Below, piece by piece: positions 26,591 to 36,424 of a stretch of 64,000 bases of DNA. This stretch comes from Formosa sp. L2A11 (GTDB taxonomy: Bacteria; Bacteroidota; Bacteroidia; Flavobacteriales; Flavobacteriaceae), in NCBI RefSeq assembly GCF_009796865.1, contig NZ_CP047028.1, positions 2,976,001 to 3,040,000 on the forward strand. The letters are read 5' to 3'. The notes under the pieces were generated by a model. The model was not told the origin of the DNA. It was given only the letters and a program-made list of their open reading frames with translations, and did not search any database. Position 1 is the stretch's first letter. Every line of letters starts with the position of its first letter. The translations under genes and the position numbers were made by a program.

Positions 26591-28417
26591 ATGTTAAAAA
26601 AAACGATCTTTATTCTTATGCTCTTTATCTTTTCTAATGCAACATTTGCACAAGAAGACTTAATAATAAACACCTATAACAGACCGTCTACCTCCTTATC
26701 TGGAAACTGGAATTATATTGTAGATCCTTATGAAAATGGTTATTACAACTACCGTCACGAACCCTTCGATTTACAGGCTACACCAAGTAAAAGTGCATTT
26801 TTTACAAATTCGAAACAAGAATCTCCATCAGAATTATTAGAGTATGATTTTGACAGTATGGACACTATTGCTGTTCCTGGCGATTGGAATACACAAAAAG
26901 AAAAACTCTTTTATTACGAAGGTACTGTATGGTATAAAAAATCGTTTGATTATGTATTTATGGAAAAACAGAATAGATTATTTCTCTATTTTGAAGCCTC
27001 TAATTATAAAACAGAAGTCTATTTAAACGGAAAAAAATTAGGAACTCATGTTGGTGGTTTTACACCTTTTAATTTTGAAGTAACTAACCTTATAAAAGAC
27101 ACCAACAATTATCTTGTAGTAAAAGTTGATAATAAAAGATCTAAAGAAGGTGTCCCAACATTAAGTACAGATTGGTGGAATTATGGCGGACTTACCAGAG
27201 ATGTTAAACTTGTAGAAACAAGTCCTACTTTTGTACAAGATTATTTTATTCAGTTAGACAACTATAATTCTAATAAAATTAAAGGATATGTCACTTTAAA
27301 TGGAGAAGATAAAGCTACTAAAAACATACAAATTTATATTCCTGAACTAAATATTAGAAAAAACATTGTTACCAATATCAACGGAAAAGCAACTTTCGAA
27401 ATCATTTCAAAAGACATTAAATTTTGGTCTACAAAAAATCCGTATTTATATACTGTACACATTAAAACAGACGAAGAAAACATAACAGATCAAATTGGGT
27501 TTAGAAGTATAAAAACTAAAGGAAAACAAATACTATTAAACAATACTCCAATCTATTTAAAAGGCATATCTATACATGAAGAAAGTCCGATAACTCATGG
27601 TCGAGGTTCTACTCTAGAAGATGCAAAAACACTTTTAAATTGGGCTAAAGAATTAGGCTGTAATTATGTACGCCTTGCACATTATCCTCACAACGAACAC
27701 ATGGTGCGCTTAGCAGACAAAATGGGAATATTAGTTTGGGAAGAAAATCCAGTGTATTGGACTATTGCTTGGGATAATGCAAGTACGTATGCAAATGCAG
27801 AAAACCAGCTTGCAGAAGTTATTAATAGAGATAAAAACAGGGCCAGCGTTATTATTTGGTCTATGGCTAATGAGACACCTACAAGTCCGTCTAGAAATCA
27901 ATTTTTAACTAAACTCGCAACATACACAAGAGCAAAAGACCCTACTCGACTTATAAGTGCAGCACTAGAACAAAGCGATTATAATGGTAATAAATTTGTA
28001 AGAACTATAAATGATCCCTTTGCAGATGTTGTAGATATTTTAAGTTTTAATCAATACATAGGTTGGTACGACGGATTACCAGAAAAATGCTCGCAAATTA
28101 GTTGGGTTATCGAACAAGATAAACCGGTCTTAATATCAGAATTTGGAGCCGGAGCAAAACAAGGTTTTCATGGAGATAAAAACACACGATGGACAGAAGA
28201 ATTTCAAGAAAATCTATATGTAGAGACCTTAAAAATGTTAGAAAACATAGAGCAACTACAAGGCTTTTCTCCTTGGATATTAGTCGATTTTAGATCTCCA
28301 AGAAGAGTTTTACCAAAAATTCAAGATGGATGGAACAGAAAGGGACTAATATCTGAAGATGGTAAAAAGAAAAAAGCTTTTTTTGTACTTCAGAACTTTT
28401 ACAACAATAAAAATTAA
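26591..28417 (+). CDS. secreted glycoside hydrolase family 2 enzyme (beta-glucuronidase/galactosidase type)
   Basis: 608 residues from ATG 26591, chosen because a signal peptide (MLKKTIFILMLFIFSNATFAQ) follows directly. Domain order is the GH2 one: jelly-roll sugar-binding domain (VWYKKSFDY..YFEASNYKTEVYLNGKKLG), immunoglobulin-like domain, then a TIM barrel (NNTPIYLKGISIHEE, YVRLAHYPH). The acid/base Glu is in WSMANET (residue 428 in this numbering) and the nucleophile Glu in ISEFGAG (517). The AHYPH and the compact size fit the beta-glucuronidase-like branch, but the sugar specificity cannot be read from sequence. Periplasmic or exported. Confidence 0.9.
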   Translation: MLKKTIFILMLFIFSNATFAQEDLIINTYNRPSTSLSGNWNYIVDPYENGYYNYRHEPFDLQATPSKSAFFTNSKQESPSELLEYDFDSMDTIAVPGDWNTQKEKLFYYEGTVWYKKSFDYVFMEKQNRLFLYFEASNYKTEVYLNGKKLGTHVGGFTPFNFEVTNLIKDTNNYLVVKVDNKRSKEGVPTLSTDWWNYGGLTRDVKLVETSPTFVQDYFIQLDNYNSNKIKGYVTLNGEDKATKNIQIYIPELNIRKNIVTNINGKATFEIISKDIKFWSTKNPYLYTVHIKTDEENITDQIGFRSIKTKGKQILLNNTPIYLKGISIHEESPITHGRGSTLEDAKTLLNWAKELGCNYVRLAHYPHNEHMVRLADKMGILVWEENPVYWTIAWDNASTYANAENQLAEVINRDKNRASVIIWSMANETPTSPSRNQFLTKLATYTRAKDPTRLISAALEQSDYNGNKFVRTINDPFADVVDILSFNQYIGWYDGLPEKCSQISWVIEQDKPVLISEFGAGAKQGFHGDKNTRWTEEFQENLYVETLKMLENIEQLQGFSPWILVDFRSPRRVLPKIQDGWNRKGLISEDGKKKKAFFVLQNFYNNKN

Positions 28418-28440
28418 GTAATTCCCTTATAAACATTAAT

Positions 28441-29244
28441 GTGGCGGCCATAGAAAAACCAATTGTACGAAGCAAATTAAGACAAACTTTAGGAAAAGAA
28501 TACTTTATCTTAAAACGCAAATGGCATTGGTTATTCTCTGATAAGCAATATGCAAAACATCGTTTAAAAACCAATTTTAAACATTCTGTATTCAAACACA
28601 AATCGCTTATTTTAAGACCTCTTAAAGATGTAGACATGTATTTGCAAGAGAATAAAAGAACAAATCTAAAACTAGCGATACAACACCTTAATCAAATTGA
28701 AATTAAACCCAATGAATACTTCTCACTTTGGAAATTAGTTGGCAGACCAACAAAAGAAAAAGGCTATTTAGAAGGCTTGGTTTTAAATAATGGCAAGATG
28801 GATAAGGACATTGGTGGCGGCCTCTGCCAATTGGGAAATTTACTGTTCTGGATTTTTGCACACAGCCCATTAACAATAAAAGAACGCTACAGACATGGTT
28901 TTGATGTCTTTCCAGATGTAAAACGAAACGTACCTTTTGGTGCTGGAGCAACATTATCTTACAACTACATAGATTTACAAATTAAAAACGAAACCCAGAA
29001 TAGTTTTGTTATTAAGTTATGGTTAGACAAGACCCATTTACATGGTGAATTATGCGCTAAAAACGAACTAGAAGAAACTTATAAAATAGAAGAAAGAAAT
29101 CATCATATAACCCAAGAGTTTTGGGGCGGATATTCTAGACACAACCAGATTGTTAAACTAACCTCTAATACAGATTCTGAAACAGAAACCATACTCGTAG
29201 AAAACCATGCTATTATGATGTATAACCCGTTTCTTGAAAGTTAA
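28441..29244 (+). CDS. VanW family protein
   Basis: 267 residues from GTG, 23 bases after the GH2 gene. The VanW core is clear: LKPNEYFSLWKLVGRPT-type opening, GGGLCQLGNLLFWIFAHSPLTI, and RHGFDVFPDVKR..PFGAGATLSYNY. VanW proteins occur in some glycopeptide resistance clusters but are widespread without resistance; their activity is unknown. No signal peptide, N-terminus basic. Confidence 0.88.
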   Translation: MAAIEKPIVRSKLRQTLGKEYFILKRKWHWLFSDKQYAKHRLKTNFKHSVFKHKSLILRPLKDVDMYLQENKRTNLKLAIQHLNQIEIKPNEYFSLWKLVGRPTKEKGYLEGLVLNNGKMDKDIGGGLCQLGNLLFWIFAHSPLTIKERYRHGFDVFPDVKRNVPFGAGATLSYNYIDLQIKNETQNSFVIKLWLDKTHLHGELCAKNELEETYKIEERNHHITQEFWGGYSRHNQIVKLTSNTDSETETILVENHAIMMYNPFLES

Positions 29245-29338
29245 AACTCTTAAGACTATCTTCTTTAATTTAAGTAAAAAACATTAATAATTTCCCCCTA
29301 ATCTATTTATATTTCAATATTAAAACAACACATATAAA

Positions 29339-30256
29339 ATGCATAAATTTTTAGTATTCTTAACATTAATTTTGTTTTCCTCTACACTTACTGGACAAAT
29401 AAGCATGAAAGATTCTACCGTGCAAGTCATTGGATACTGGAATAAACTAGAGACACAATCTTATAATATTTCTTATCAAAAATTAAAGATAAAAAGTAAT
29501 GACACTATTTCTAGAGAATTAGTGACTTACCAAGTCGATGTTAAAATAATAGACTCTACAGAAAATAGTTATACTATAGAATGGTTTTATAAAAACTACA
29601 ACATAAATACAGAAAATAAATTAGCTAAAAAGCTGTCTAAAATGTCTAACGATATATCTGTTAAAATAAAAACAGATCAGTTTGGTACTTTTATAGAAGT
29701 TGTGAATTGGGAAGATATTAAAACCTATCTAACACAAGTTTCAGACACATTGAAAGTTGAATTAAAAGACATTCCAAACTCAGAAAAAATAATAGACAAT
29801 GTTATGAGTTTATATGCAACAAAAGAATCTATTGAAGCAAATGCAATTAAAGATGCACTACAATATTATCAATTTAATGGCGTAAAATATAAATTAGGTG
29901 AAGAGTTACAAGGCACGATAGAAACTGCAAACAATTTTGGAGGCGCCCCCTTTCAAACCAATGTAAGTTACAGTTTAGATAAAATAAACGAGACAGAAGG
30001 AAATGCTGTATTTCGGTCTAATCAAATTATAAATTCACAACAATTAACAGATGAAACCTATAAGTATTTAAAAAATTCAGGAGCTTTTAGTGAAACTTTA
30101 CCCACTAGAAGTGAGTTTCCAAACTTAACAAATGAAACCAATACAGCATCAATAATTCATGCTGCTAGTGGTTGGGTTATTTATAGTATTGAAAGTAAAA
30201 AAATAGCTGCTGCAGATACAACTAATATAGAAGAACGTATTATAGAAATACAATAA
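29339..30256 (+). CDS. secreted protein of unknown function
   Basis: 305 residues with a signal peptide ending near STLTGQ. The pattern QVIGYWNKLETQSYNISYQK, then repeated T/S-rich strands and EIVNWEDIKTYL-like segments, is typical of a flavobacterial family of exported beta-rich proteins with no assigned role. No cysteines of note. It is the last intact gene before a decayed stretch. Confidence 0.65.
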   Translation: MHKFLVFLTLILFSSTLTGQISMKDSTVQVIGYWNKLETQSYNISYQKLKIKSNDTISRELVTYQVDVKIIDSTENSYTIEWFYKNYNINTENKLAKKLSKMSNDISVKIKTDQFGTFIEVVNWEDIKTYLTQVSDTLKVELKDIPNSEKIIDNVMSLYATKESIEANAIKDALQYYQFNGVKYKLGEELQGTIETANNFGGAPFQTNVSYSLDKINETEGNAVFRSNQIINSQQLTDETYKYLKNSGAFSETLPTRSEFPNLTNETNTASIIHAASGWVIYSIESKKIAAADTTNIEERIIEIQ

Positions 30257-30396
30257 AAAGTTTGTTATAAAATAACTGGAATATTAAAAATGAAATCTAA
30301 TACGGAATTTCATTTTTTCAATAATTCATTAGGAAAATCACGTGAAGTCTACTACTTTTCAATAACAAATAGATTCTTCCTATTTAAAAAGTTATT

Positions 30397-30690
30397 ATCG
30401 AACTAAAGCTTATAAAACAAATAGCTAAAGGCAACTAAAAAGCCTTTAAGGAATTATACCTTTTGTATAAAAACAAAGTGTACAATACAGCTTTGGGCTA
30501 TTTACAAAATATAGAAGAAGCCGAAGAAATTACGCAAGATGTTTTTCTTACCATTTTTAAAAGTGCGAGTACGTTTAAAGGAAAATCAAAAGTAAGTACT
30601 TGGGTTTATAGAATTACCATTAACAAGGCGCTTAACCACCACGAAACGATAAACAGTTACCTACAAAAGAAGAGGTACTTGCTAAAATAA
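30397..30690 (+). pseudogene. ECF sigma factor remnant (region 2 only)
   Basis: The frame ELKLIKQIAKGN-stop-KAFKELYLLYKNKVYNTALGYLQN carries an in-frame TAA at 30436-30438, where intact relatives have a sense codon. After the stop it reads region 2 of an ECF sigma factor: EEAEEITQDVFLTIFKSASTFKGKSKVSTWVYRITINKALNHH. Region 4, which binds the -35 element, is missing: the sequence switches to another gene after about 30650. No ATG is found at the start. Clearly non-functional. Confidence 0.85.
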
Positions 30691-31716
30691 AGGCTAACAA
30701 AACACCTCAACACATTTCTGAAAACAGTTTTATACTTACAGCTACAGGACAAACAAAAACCTACGATGCCACAGGACAAACAGTGACTAATTTAAAATCT
30801 AGTGATTCTTTTTATGGGCAGGATGGAAATTATCAAGCAGGTAAAAAAATGTCTTACACAGATAACGAAGATGGTACTGTTACCGATAATGTAACTGGAT
30901 TAATGTGGGCACAAGACCAATCAGAGCAAAGTAAAGGTTGGGAAGATGTGCGATAGCCTTAAACTTGGAGGTTATACAGATTGGCGTATGCCAACTATAA
31001 AAGAGCTTTGGTCTCTTAGAAATCAATCTAAAGGTTGGCCTTATGTAGATACTAAATATTTTCATTTAGTAAGTAAAGATGGTAAATCACAACGCGAGCA
31101 ACACACTTGGTCTAGTAATTTTTATTTAGTAAATACAGAACATGCTAAAACACGAGTAGCTTTTCTTGTTAACGATTGGACCGGACATATTAGAGCATTA
31201 GATGGTAGCAGATATGTACGTGGAGGCACATACGGTATAAATAATTTTGTAGATAATGGAAATTAAACGATTACAGATAAAGCGACTGGATTAATGTGGT
31301 CTAAAAACGATAGCGGAAAAGGCATGAATTGGGAAGCTGCTCTTAAATATGCAGAAACATCTAATTATGCAAGCTATTCCGACTGGCGTTTGCCAAATGT
31401 AAAAGAGCTACAAAGTATAGTAGATTATTCTGGAGTATTTCCAGCATTAGATACTAAAATGTTTAATATCTCTGGAATTACTAATGAAGCCGGACATAAA
31501 GATTACCCCTATTTTTGGTCAAGTACATCTGCAGGTGGAGAGAAAGCAATGCCTTTTGCAGATTATGTTGCCTTTGGTTATGCCGTAGATCCGAAAGGTG
31601 AAGATACACATGGCGCAGGAGCTGTCCGTTTTGATACTAAAATGAAGGATGGTCCTAACAAAGAAAACGAGGAACGTATTAATAATTATGTGAGATTAGT
31701 TGGAGATTCAAAATAA
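30636..31716 (+). pseudogene. DUF1566 (Lcl C-terminal domain) protein remnant, frameshift and stop
   Basis: Three pieces read as one gene. Piece 1 (30636-30956) contains GTVTDNVTGLMWAQDQ and stops in EDVR; piece 2, in another frame (about 30946-31266), contains GGYTDWRMPTIKELWSLRNQ and HTWSSNF; piece 3, same frame as piece 2 after an in-frame TAA at 31264-31266, contains ITDKATGLMWSKND, YSDWRLPNVKELQSIVDYS and YFWSSTS. Two DUF1566 repeats with the TGLMW, DWR(M/L)P and WSS motifs are thus recognisable. The N-terminal signal is missing; the gene abuts the sigma remnant, as if a deletion fused the two. Confidence 0.85.
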
Positions 31717-31770
31717 TATGAGGTAACCAGTTCTAGTTGCCTTAATTAAGGGTAACTAAATATTTTAAAC

Positions 31771-31806
31771 AAAAAAGCGAGACCAAAATTGGTCTCGCTT
31801 TTTTTA
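31771..31806. terminator. bidirectional rho-independent terminator
   Basis: AAAAAAGCGAGACCA and TGGTCTCGCTTTTTT form a perfect 15-bp stem around AAAT. It lies between the plus-strand remnant (ending 31716) and the minus-strand SHOCT gene (ending 31844) and serves both directions. Confidence 0.92.
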
Positions 31807-31843
31807 TGATTATTTTAGTAAACTAAACGTTTAATATATTATT

Positions 31844-32641
31844 TTATAATCTGTTTAATAAATCTGTTTTTTTACTATTAAATTCATTTTCAGTAAGAAT
31901 ACCTTTGTCTTTTAAACCTGCTAATTTTTCAATTTTAGCGAAGATATCTTCTTCTAATTCTGTAGTGTTCGTATTTTGAACATCTTGAACTTGAGGATTC
32001 ATTTCTATAGGTTGTGACTGATTTTGGATTGGTTCTTGAACTATTGGTGCTTGTTGCTGCTGTGGTTTGTTTTCTCCTCCAGAAACAATAGGTAATGTGC
32101 TTAAGTCTACCATACCATATTGACTCGTGAATGTTACCGAGTAATTTCCGCCTTGTTGTTGTCCTACACCTCCAATTTGGTTATCTAATGTATCGAAAAC
32201 AGTAACTTTACCATTTTCTTGTATTGCTAAACGTCTAATATTTGAAAATATAGCATAGCTCGTTCCGTTTTGGCTACCTGTAGAATTAGGAAAACCTAAA
32301 TCTCCCCACCAATTTCCAGAAGACATAGAACCATTTTGGTTTTGTATTTTAGGTAAAGGCTTATATTGAATAGCTCCTTGATTAATTAAATTAGATAACT
32401 CGTAGCAAAGTCCGTCTACCGTAGATTTTAACTGATTGTTAAACATATCCCCTACCATTGTCATTCCGCCTTGCATCCATTGGCCTCCGCCTCCTAATTC
32501 AGGAATATTAAATTGTGCCATTGTACCATTGCTAAGCATTAGTGCATGTGTTAAGTCTGTAACCGCATTAACACTTATACCGTAACGATTTGCTACATTC
32601 GTCATGTTTTGAAAACTAGCATCTGTGAATATTGCATTCAT
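31844..32641 (-). CDS. SHOCT-domain protein
   Basis: 265 residues. The N-terminal part (about 1-185) has no signal peptide and contains YGISVNAVTDLTHALMLSNGTMAQF and a Gly/Gln-rich stretch. A Q/P-rich linker follows, and the last 35 residues, FAKIEKLAGLKDKGILTENEFNSKKTDLLNRL, are a classic SHOCT domain, a short oligomerisation module. Function unknown. Convergent with the DUF1566 remnant and with a good promoter box upstream. Confidence 0.82.
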   Translation of the reverse strand: MNAIFTDASFQNMTNVANRYGISVNAVTDLTHALMLSNGTMAQFNIPELGGGGQWMQGGMTMVGDMFNNQLKSTVDGLCYELSNLINQGAIQYKPLPKIQNQNGSMSSGNWWGDLGFPNSTGSQNGTSYAIFSNIRRLAIQENGKVTVFDTLDNQIGGVGQQQGGNYSVTFTSQYGMVDLSTLPIVSGGENKPQQQQAPIVQEPIQNQSQPIEMNPQVQDVQNTNTTELEEDIFAKIEKLAGLKDKGILTENEFNSKKTDLLNRL

Positions 32642-32690
32642 AATCTTTTTCTTTTTTTGTTAAAACTTACTTTAGCTAACAATTTTGCTG

Positions 32691-32698
32691 CAAATGTA
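32691..32698 (-). promoter_or_regulatory. -7 box TACATTTG of the SHOCT gene
   Basis: On the minus strand TACATTTG lies 50 bases upstream of the ATG and matches TAnnTTTG exactly; a TTG further upstream (CTATTGATT) is too close for the usual -33 spacing. Confidence 0.5.
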
Positions 32699-33052
32699 AT
32701 GCTAAGTCTAATCAATAGTTCATTTTTAAGTATAAGTTTTCTTTAATTCTTCAAAATAATTTAGCGTAAAACATTGATTAATAATTATTTTAAAAACGAT
32801 CCCTCATTATTCTGCTTCATTTATTAAATACATTTCATTCAAATCTAGCAGCCTTATTCCTTATAAAAACAGAAGTCAAATTCAGAAAAAGATGATATAA
32901 CAATCTATGGTATAAATTATAAATTTTATTCTATAAGCTAGAAATATCAAACTTAAAACGTAATATATAATTAGAAAGGAAAAACACAGTTAATATCTTC
33001 TTCTGTATACTAACTGTACTTTATTAGTATTAGGGATAACACAAATTATTAT

Positions 33053-33088
33053 AAAAAAAATCACTCCACAGGTTATAGCAGAGTGATT
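33053..33088 (-). terminator. terminator of the DPP4-like gene
   Basis: Read on the minus strand, AATCACTC...GAGTGATT form an 8-bp stem around a 14-base loop followed by seven or eight T, 35 bases after the peptidase stop codon. Confidence 0.8.
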
Positions 33089-33122
33089 AAGGGGGATTTA
33101 AAAATTAAAAAACGTGTACTAA

Positions 33123-35357
33123 TTATTTTCCACCAGCGGGTAAATTTTCTTTCCAGTATTTTTCCATAGTTTGCCATAAATGATACTGTGTGTTTTCTCT
33201 TTCGTGTATAGAATGAGAACGCATCGGGTAAGACATCATAGAGAATAACTTATTATATTTTATTAATCGATCTACTAGCATTTCGTAACTCTGGTAATGT
33301 ACATTATCGTCTGCAGTACCATGAATAACCATTAAATTTCCTTCTAAATTTTGTGCATAGTTTATTGGAGATCCATCGTGGTATCCTTTTACATTATCTT
33401 CTAACAAGCCCATATAACGCTCCTGATAAGTTGCATCGTACAATCTCTGATCGGATACAAAAGACACTGCTAATCCTGATTTATAAATTTCTGGATATCT
33501 AAACATACAATTTAAAGTCATTTGGCCTCCACCACTCCATCCCCAAATACCAACACGCTCTGGGTCTAGAAAATTATATGTTTTTAAAATTTCGGTAGCT
33601 GCTTTAGATTGATCTTCTGAAGCTAAAATTCCTATTTGTCCGTAAATAGATTTTCTCCAATCACGACCTCTTGGTGTTTTTGTTCCTCTATTATCTAAAC
33701 TAACCACAACATAGCCTTGCTCTGCCATATAATGATGCCATAAACCACGGCGTTCCCATTTATCTTGCACAGTAGAACCAGCAGGTTCTCCATAAACATA
33801 AAAGAAGAGTGGGTATTTTTTAGTTGCATCAAAATCTTTTGGTTTAATCATCCAAGCATCTAAAACATCGTCTCCGATATTCACTTTTATAAATTCTTTA
33901 TCATTAATAGCTAATGCATCATACTTTTGCTTTAGTTCGCTATTATCTTCTAGTACTCTTACCTCTTTATGGGCAGGTAAACTCACTAACGAATATCTTG
34001 ATGGTGTCGTTGTATTTTGAAATGTTTGAATCGCCCATTTCGCATCTGAAGAAATCTGATAATTACTTTGCCCCATATTACTTACTGGCGTAATTCGTTC
34101 TGCTTTTCCTTTACCATTAATTCTACTTCTATATAAATAACGTTGTGTAAAATTATCTGGAGAAGCTATGTAATACACATAACCTCCTTTAGCATCTATA
34201 TTATTAATATTTATAACATCAAACTCGCCTTTAGTAATGGGTTGAATCTCTTCACCATTTCTAGACACTTTATATAAATGTAACCAACCATCGCGTTCGC
34301 TAGACCAAGTGAAATATTTTTCATGATCTAACCAACGAATATCATCATGTATATCTAGAAAAGCATCATCTGTTTCTGTTAGTATATTGTTTATCTTCAT
34401 AGACTCAATATCTCCAACCCAAACTTTATTTTGATTTTGCGGACGGTTTAATTGCTGTACCATAACTTCGTTAGAATTTGGAATAAAATCCATACGAGCT
34501 AAATAATTATTTCTAGGATCTCCAGGAATATCAAACCATTTTGTTTCTCCTCCTTTTACTGGTAATACACCAACTTTTACTGAAGATAACGTTGTTCCTA
34601 CTTTTGGATATGGCATAGGAATAGGTTTAGAATAAAGAGAATCTATATTATTAATCATATAAAACGTACCAACACCTTCTGTATTAGATTGCCAATATGC
34701 AATATGTTCGCCATCGGGACTCCATCTAAATCCGTCTCTACAACTCAGTTCTTCCTCGTAAACCCAGTCGAAAGTTCCGTTTATAATATGGTCTCCTCCA
34801 TCTGTAGTTAACTGTTCAACCTTATTTGTTTTTAAGTCTTGAACAAAAATATTCAATTCACTTACAAATGCTACTTTAGATGCATCTGGTGAAAATTTAG
34901 CAAACATTAAAGTAGATTCTGGTAAGTCTGCCCCTAATTGTTTTAATTGATTAGTGACTAAATCTAAAACCCAATAGTCTCCTTTAGTATTATATCTCCA
35001 AACGCGTTTTGTATTGGTAAATACAAGAAGTTTACTATCGTCTGTGCTCCATTGGTAATCAGATATTTCTAAAGCTTTAGTTTCATCTTTAGGAATTAAT
35101 TGCGAAGCAGAAACTAAAACGGTTCGTTTACCCGACTTTGCATCGTATTTTACAATATCCTTACCTTCTATTTCTGTATTAGATTCTAATGTAGAATAGC
35201 CCCTATTATCTTTCATCCATCTTACTGGACCAAAACCTTTTTGATTATAGGTTTCATTTTTATAAATGTCTTCTAAAGTCAATGTCTTAAGTGTTTGCGA
35301 TTGTGCCTGATAAGCCACTAAAAAAACGGCAAATAGTGCAACTATATTTTTATTCAT
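33123..35357 (-). CDS. S9B dipeptidyl peptidase IV-like serine peptidase
   Basis: 744 residues with a signal peptide ending at VAYQAQSQ. N-terminal beta-propeller (about 40-480) includes FDWVYEEELSCRDGFRWSPD, the double-Glu motif that binds the substrate N-terminus in DPP4. The C-terminal alpha/beta hydrolase has the catalytic triad: GWSGGGQ (Ser608), HGTADDNVHY (Asp about 683), and MRSHSIH (His about 715). It cuts X-Pro dipeptides from peptide N-termini. Periplasmic or exported. Single gene with its own terminator. Paralogue of the larger S9 peptidase at 40865. Confidence 0.93.
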   Translation of the reverse strand: MNKNIVALFAVFLVAYQAQSQTLKTLTLEDIYKNETYNQKGFGPVRWMKDNRGYSTLESNTEIEGKDIVKYDAKSGKRTVLVSASQLIPKDETKALEISDYQWSTDDSKLLVFTNTKRVWRYNTKGDYWVLDLVTNQLKQLGADLPESTLMFAKFSPDASKVAFVSELNIFVQDLKTNKVEQLTTDGGDHIINGTFDWVYEEELSCRDGFRWSPDGEHIAYWQSNTEGVGTFYMINNIDSLYSKPIPMPYPKVGTTLSSVKVGVLPVKGGETKWFDIPGDPRNNYLARMDFIPNSNEVMVQQLNRPQNQNKVWVGDIESMKINNILTETDDAFLDIHDDIRWLDHEKYFTWSSERDGWLHLYKVSRNGEEIQPITKGEFDVININNIDAKGGYVYYIASPDNFTQRYLYRSRINGKGKAERITPVSNMGQSNYQISSDAKWAIQTFQNTTTPSRYSLVSLPAHKEVRVLEDNSELKQKYDALAINDKEFIKVNIGDDVLDAWMIKPKDFDATKKYPLFFYVYGEPAGSTVQDKWERRGLWHHYMAEQGYVVVSLDNRGTKTPRGRDWRKSIYGQIGILASEDQSKAATEILKTYNFLDPERVGIWGWSGGGQMTLNCMFRYPEIYKSGLAVSFVSDQRLYDATYQERYMGLLEDNVKGYHDGSPINYAQNLEGNLMVIHGTADDNVHYQSYEMLVDRLIKYNKLFSMMSYPMRSHSIHERENTQYHLWQTMEKYWKENLPAGGK

Positions 35358-35751
35358 GAATTAAGTTAATTTATGTTTAATTTGATATAAAAAAAAATAA
35401 GCTCTGTTTATTAGAACTTATCAGTAAGTAAGCCTATTTATAAGCTTATTTACAATAACAATATTAAGATAATATCTACTTTTATTTTTTGAGTATACTA
35501 ACCAATATTGATACTATATTAACCAAAACACTATAAAGTAAAGTAGAGATAGATAACTTTTATTCGATTTAATTTATAGTTTTTTTACTTAAAACTATTA
35601 AAATTTAGCGTTGTAAGATTCACATAAATAGACTAAAAATGAGCCTTTTAAAATGATGAAATTAATGAGGACATTCATTTAAAAGCACTAATAATTTATG
35701 ATTTAATCTTGAGTCTATTTCATTTAAAGGCTCTTTGCATTATTACGACAT
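35358..35751. other. 394-base gap between acetyltransferase and DPP4-like genes
   Basis: No gene seen. A hairpin lies at 35424-35453 (GTAAGTAAGC with GCTTATTTAC, one mismatch), 67-96 bases upstream of the peptidase start. A pair of inverted GAGCCTTT(T)AAA blocks near 35641 and 35720 may form a long stem that ends transcription of the acetyltransferase gene. The peptidase promoter must be here. Confidence 0.4.
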
Positions 35752-36276
35752 CTAATCTTTTAAATAATCATGCTTATTAATTTGATAACGCCTATCTGTA
35801 CATTGATCCCTTTCATTAAAAAACTCTTTTATAGGTGACATAAATTTTTCTAGAATTTTAATAGAACCTGAATTTGCAATATTAGCATCTGCCATAACTT
35901 TATCTACTTGCATCACTTTAAAATAGTAATCTAACATGCCTTTAGTGGTTTCTGTAGCATATCCTTTTCCCCAATACTTTACTCTAAAGCGATATCCTAA
36001 TTCGTGAGTGTTGTCTGCTTTCATTAAAAATAAACTCAGCCCAATAAGATTTGGATTATGTTTTTCAAAAATTCCGAGAACACATTTTTCATGGTATAAT
36101 TGACTCACTTTAAGATTCAAGTTTTTATTAAATCTATTTAAGATCTGATTTTCTGTAAATGGGATTTGCGGGATGAGTTTTAAAATTTCAGGATTTGTAA
36201 GTAATTCTGTGAAGTATACTTTATCTACAGGTTCTAATCCTTTTATAATTAATCTTTCGGTTTCAAATACTATCAT
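35752..36276 (-). CDS. GNAT-family N-acetyltransferase (RimJ/RimL-like)
   Basis: 174 residues. FETERLIIKGLEPVD at the N-terminus is the typical TxRLxLR-like opening; the acetyl-CoA loop is HELGYRFRVKYWGKGYATETTKGMLDYYF, with R/K..GKGYA, and VDKVMADANIANSGSIKILEKF follows as in RimJ/RimL and related enzymes. Probably acetylates a protein N-terminus or small amine; substrate unknown. Cytoplasmic. Confidence 0.88.
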   Translation of the reverse strand: MIVFETERLIIKGLEPVDKVYFTELLTNPEILKLIPQIPFTENQILNRFNKNLNLKVSQLYHEKCVLGIFEKHNPNLIGLSLFLMKADNTHELGYRFRVKYWGKGYATETTKGMLDYYFKVMQVDKVMADANIANSGSIKILEKFMSPIKEFFNERDQCTDRRYQINKHDYLKD

Positions 36277-36424
36277 ATTTCATTTAATTAGAACTCGTCT
36301 CAAAATTAAAACAGCCTTTAGAGTCTTAAATATACAGGATTAAAATGAAGTCTATTCAACAAAAAAAGCATTCATTTAGCCAAGACTAAACAAATGCTTA
36401 TTAAATATAAATTAGGTTATAAAA

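Larger units (their letters stand above)
32642..33122. other. 481-base gap between the SHOCT gene and the DPP4-like gene
   Basis: Contains the promoter of the SHOCT gene at 32691-32698 and the terminator of the peptidase gene at 33053-33088. I see no open frame with coding character and no RNA gene between them. Confidence 0.6.
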
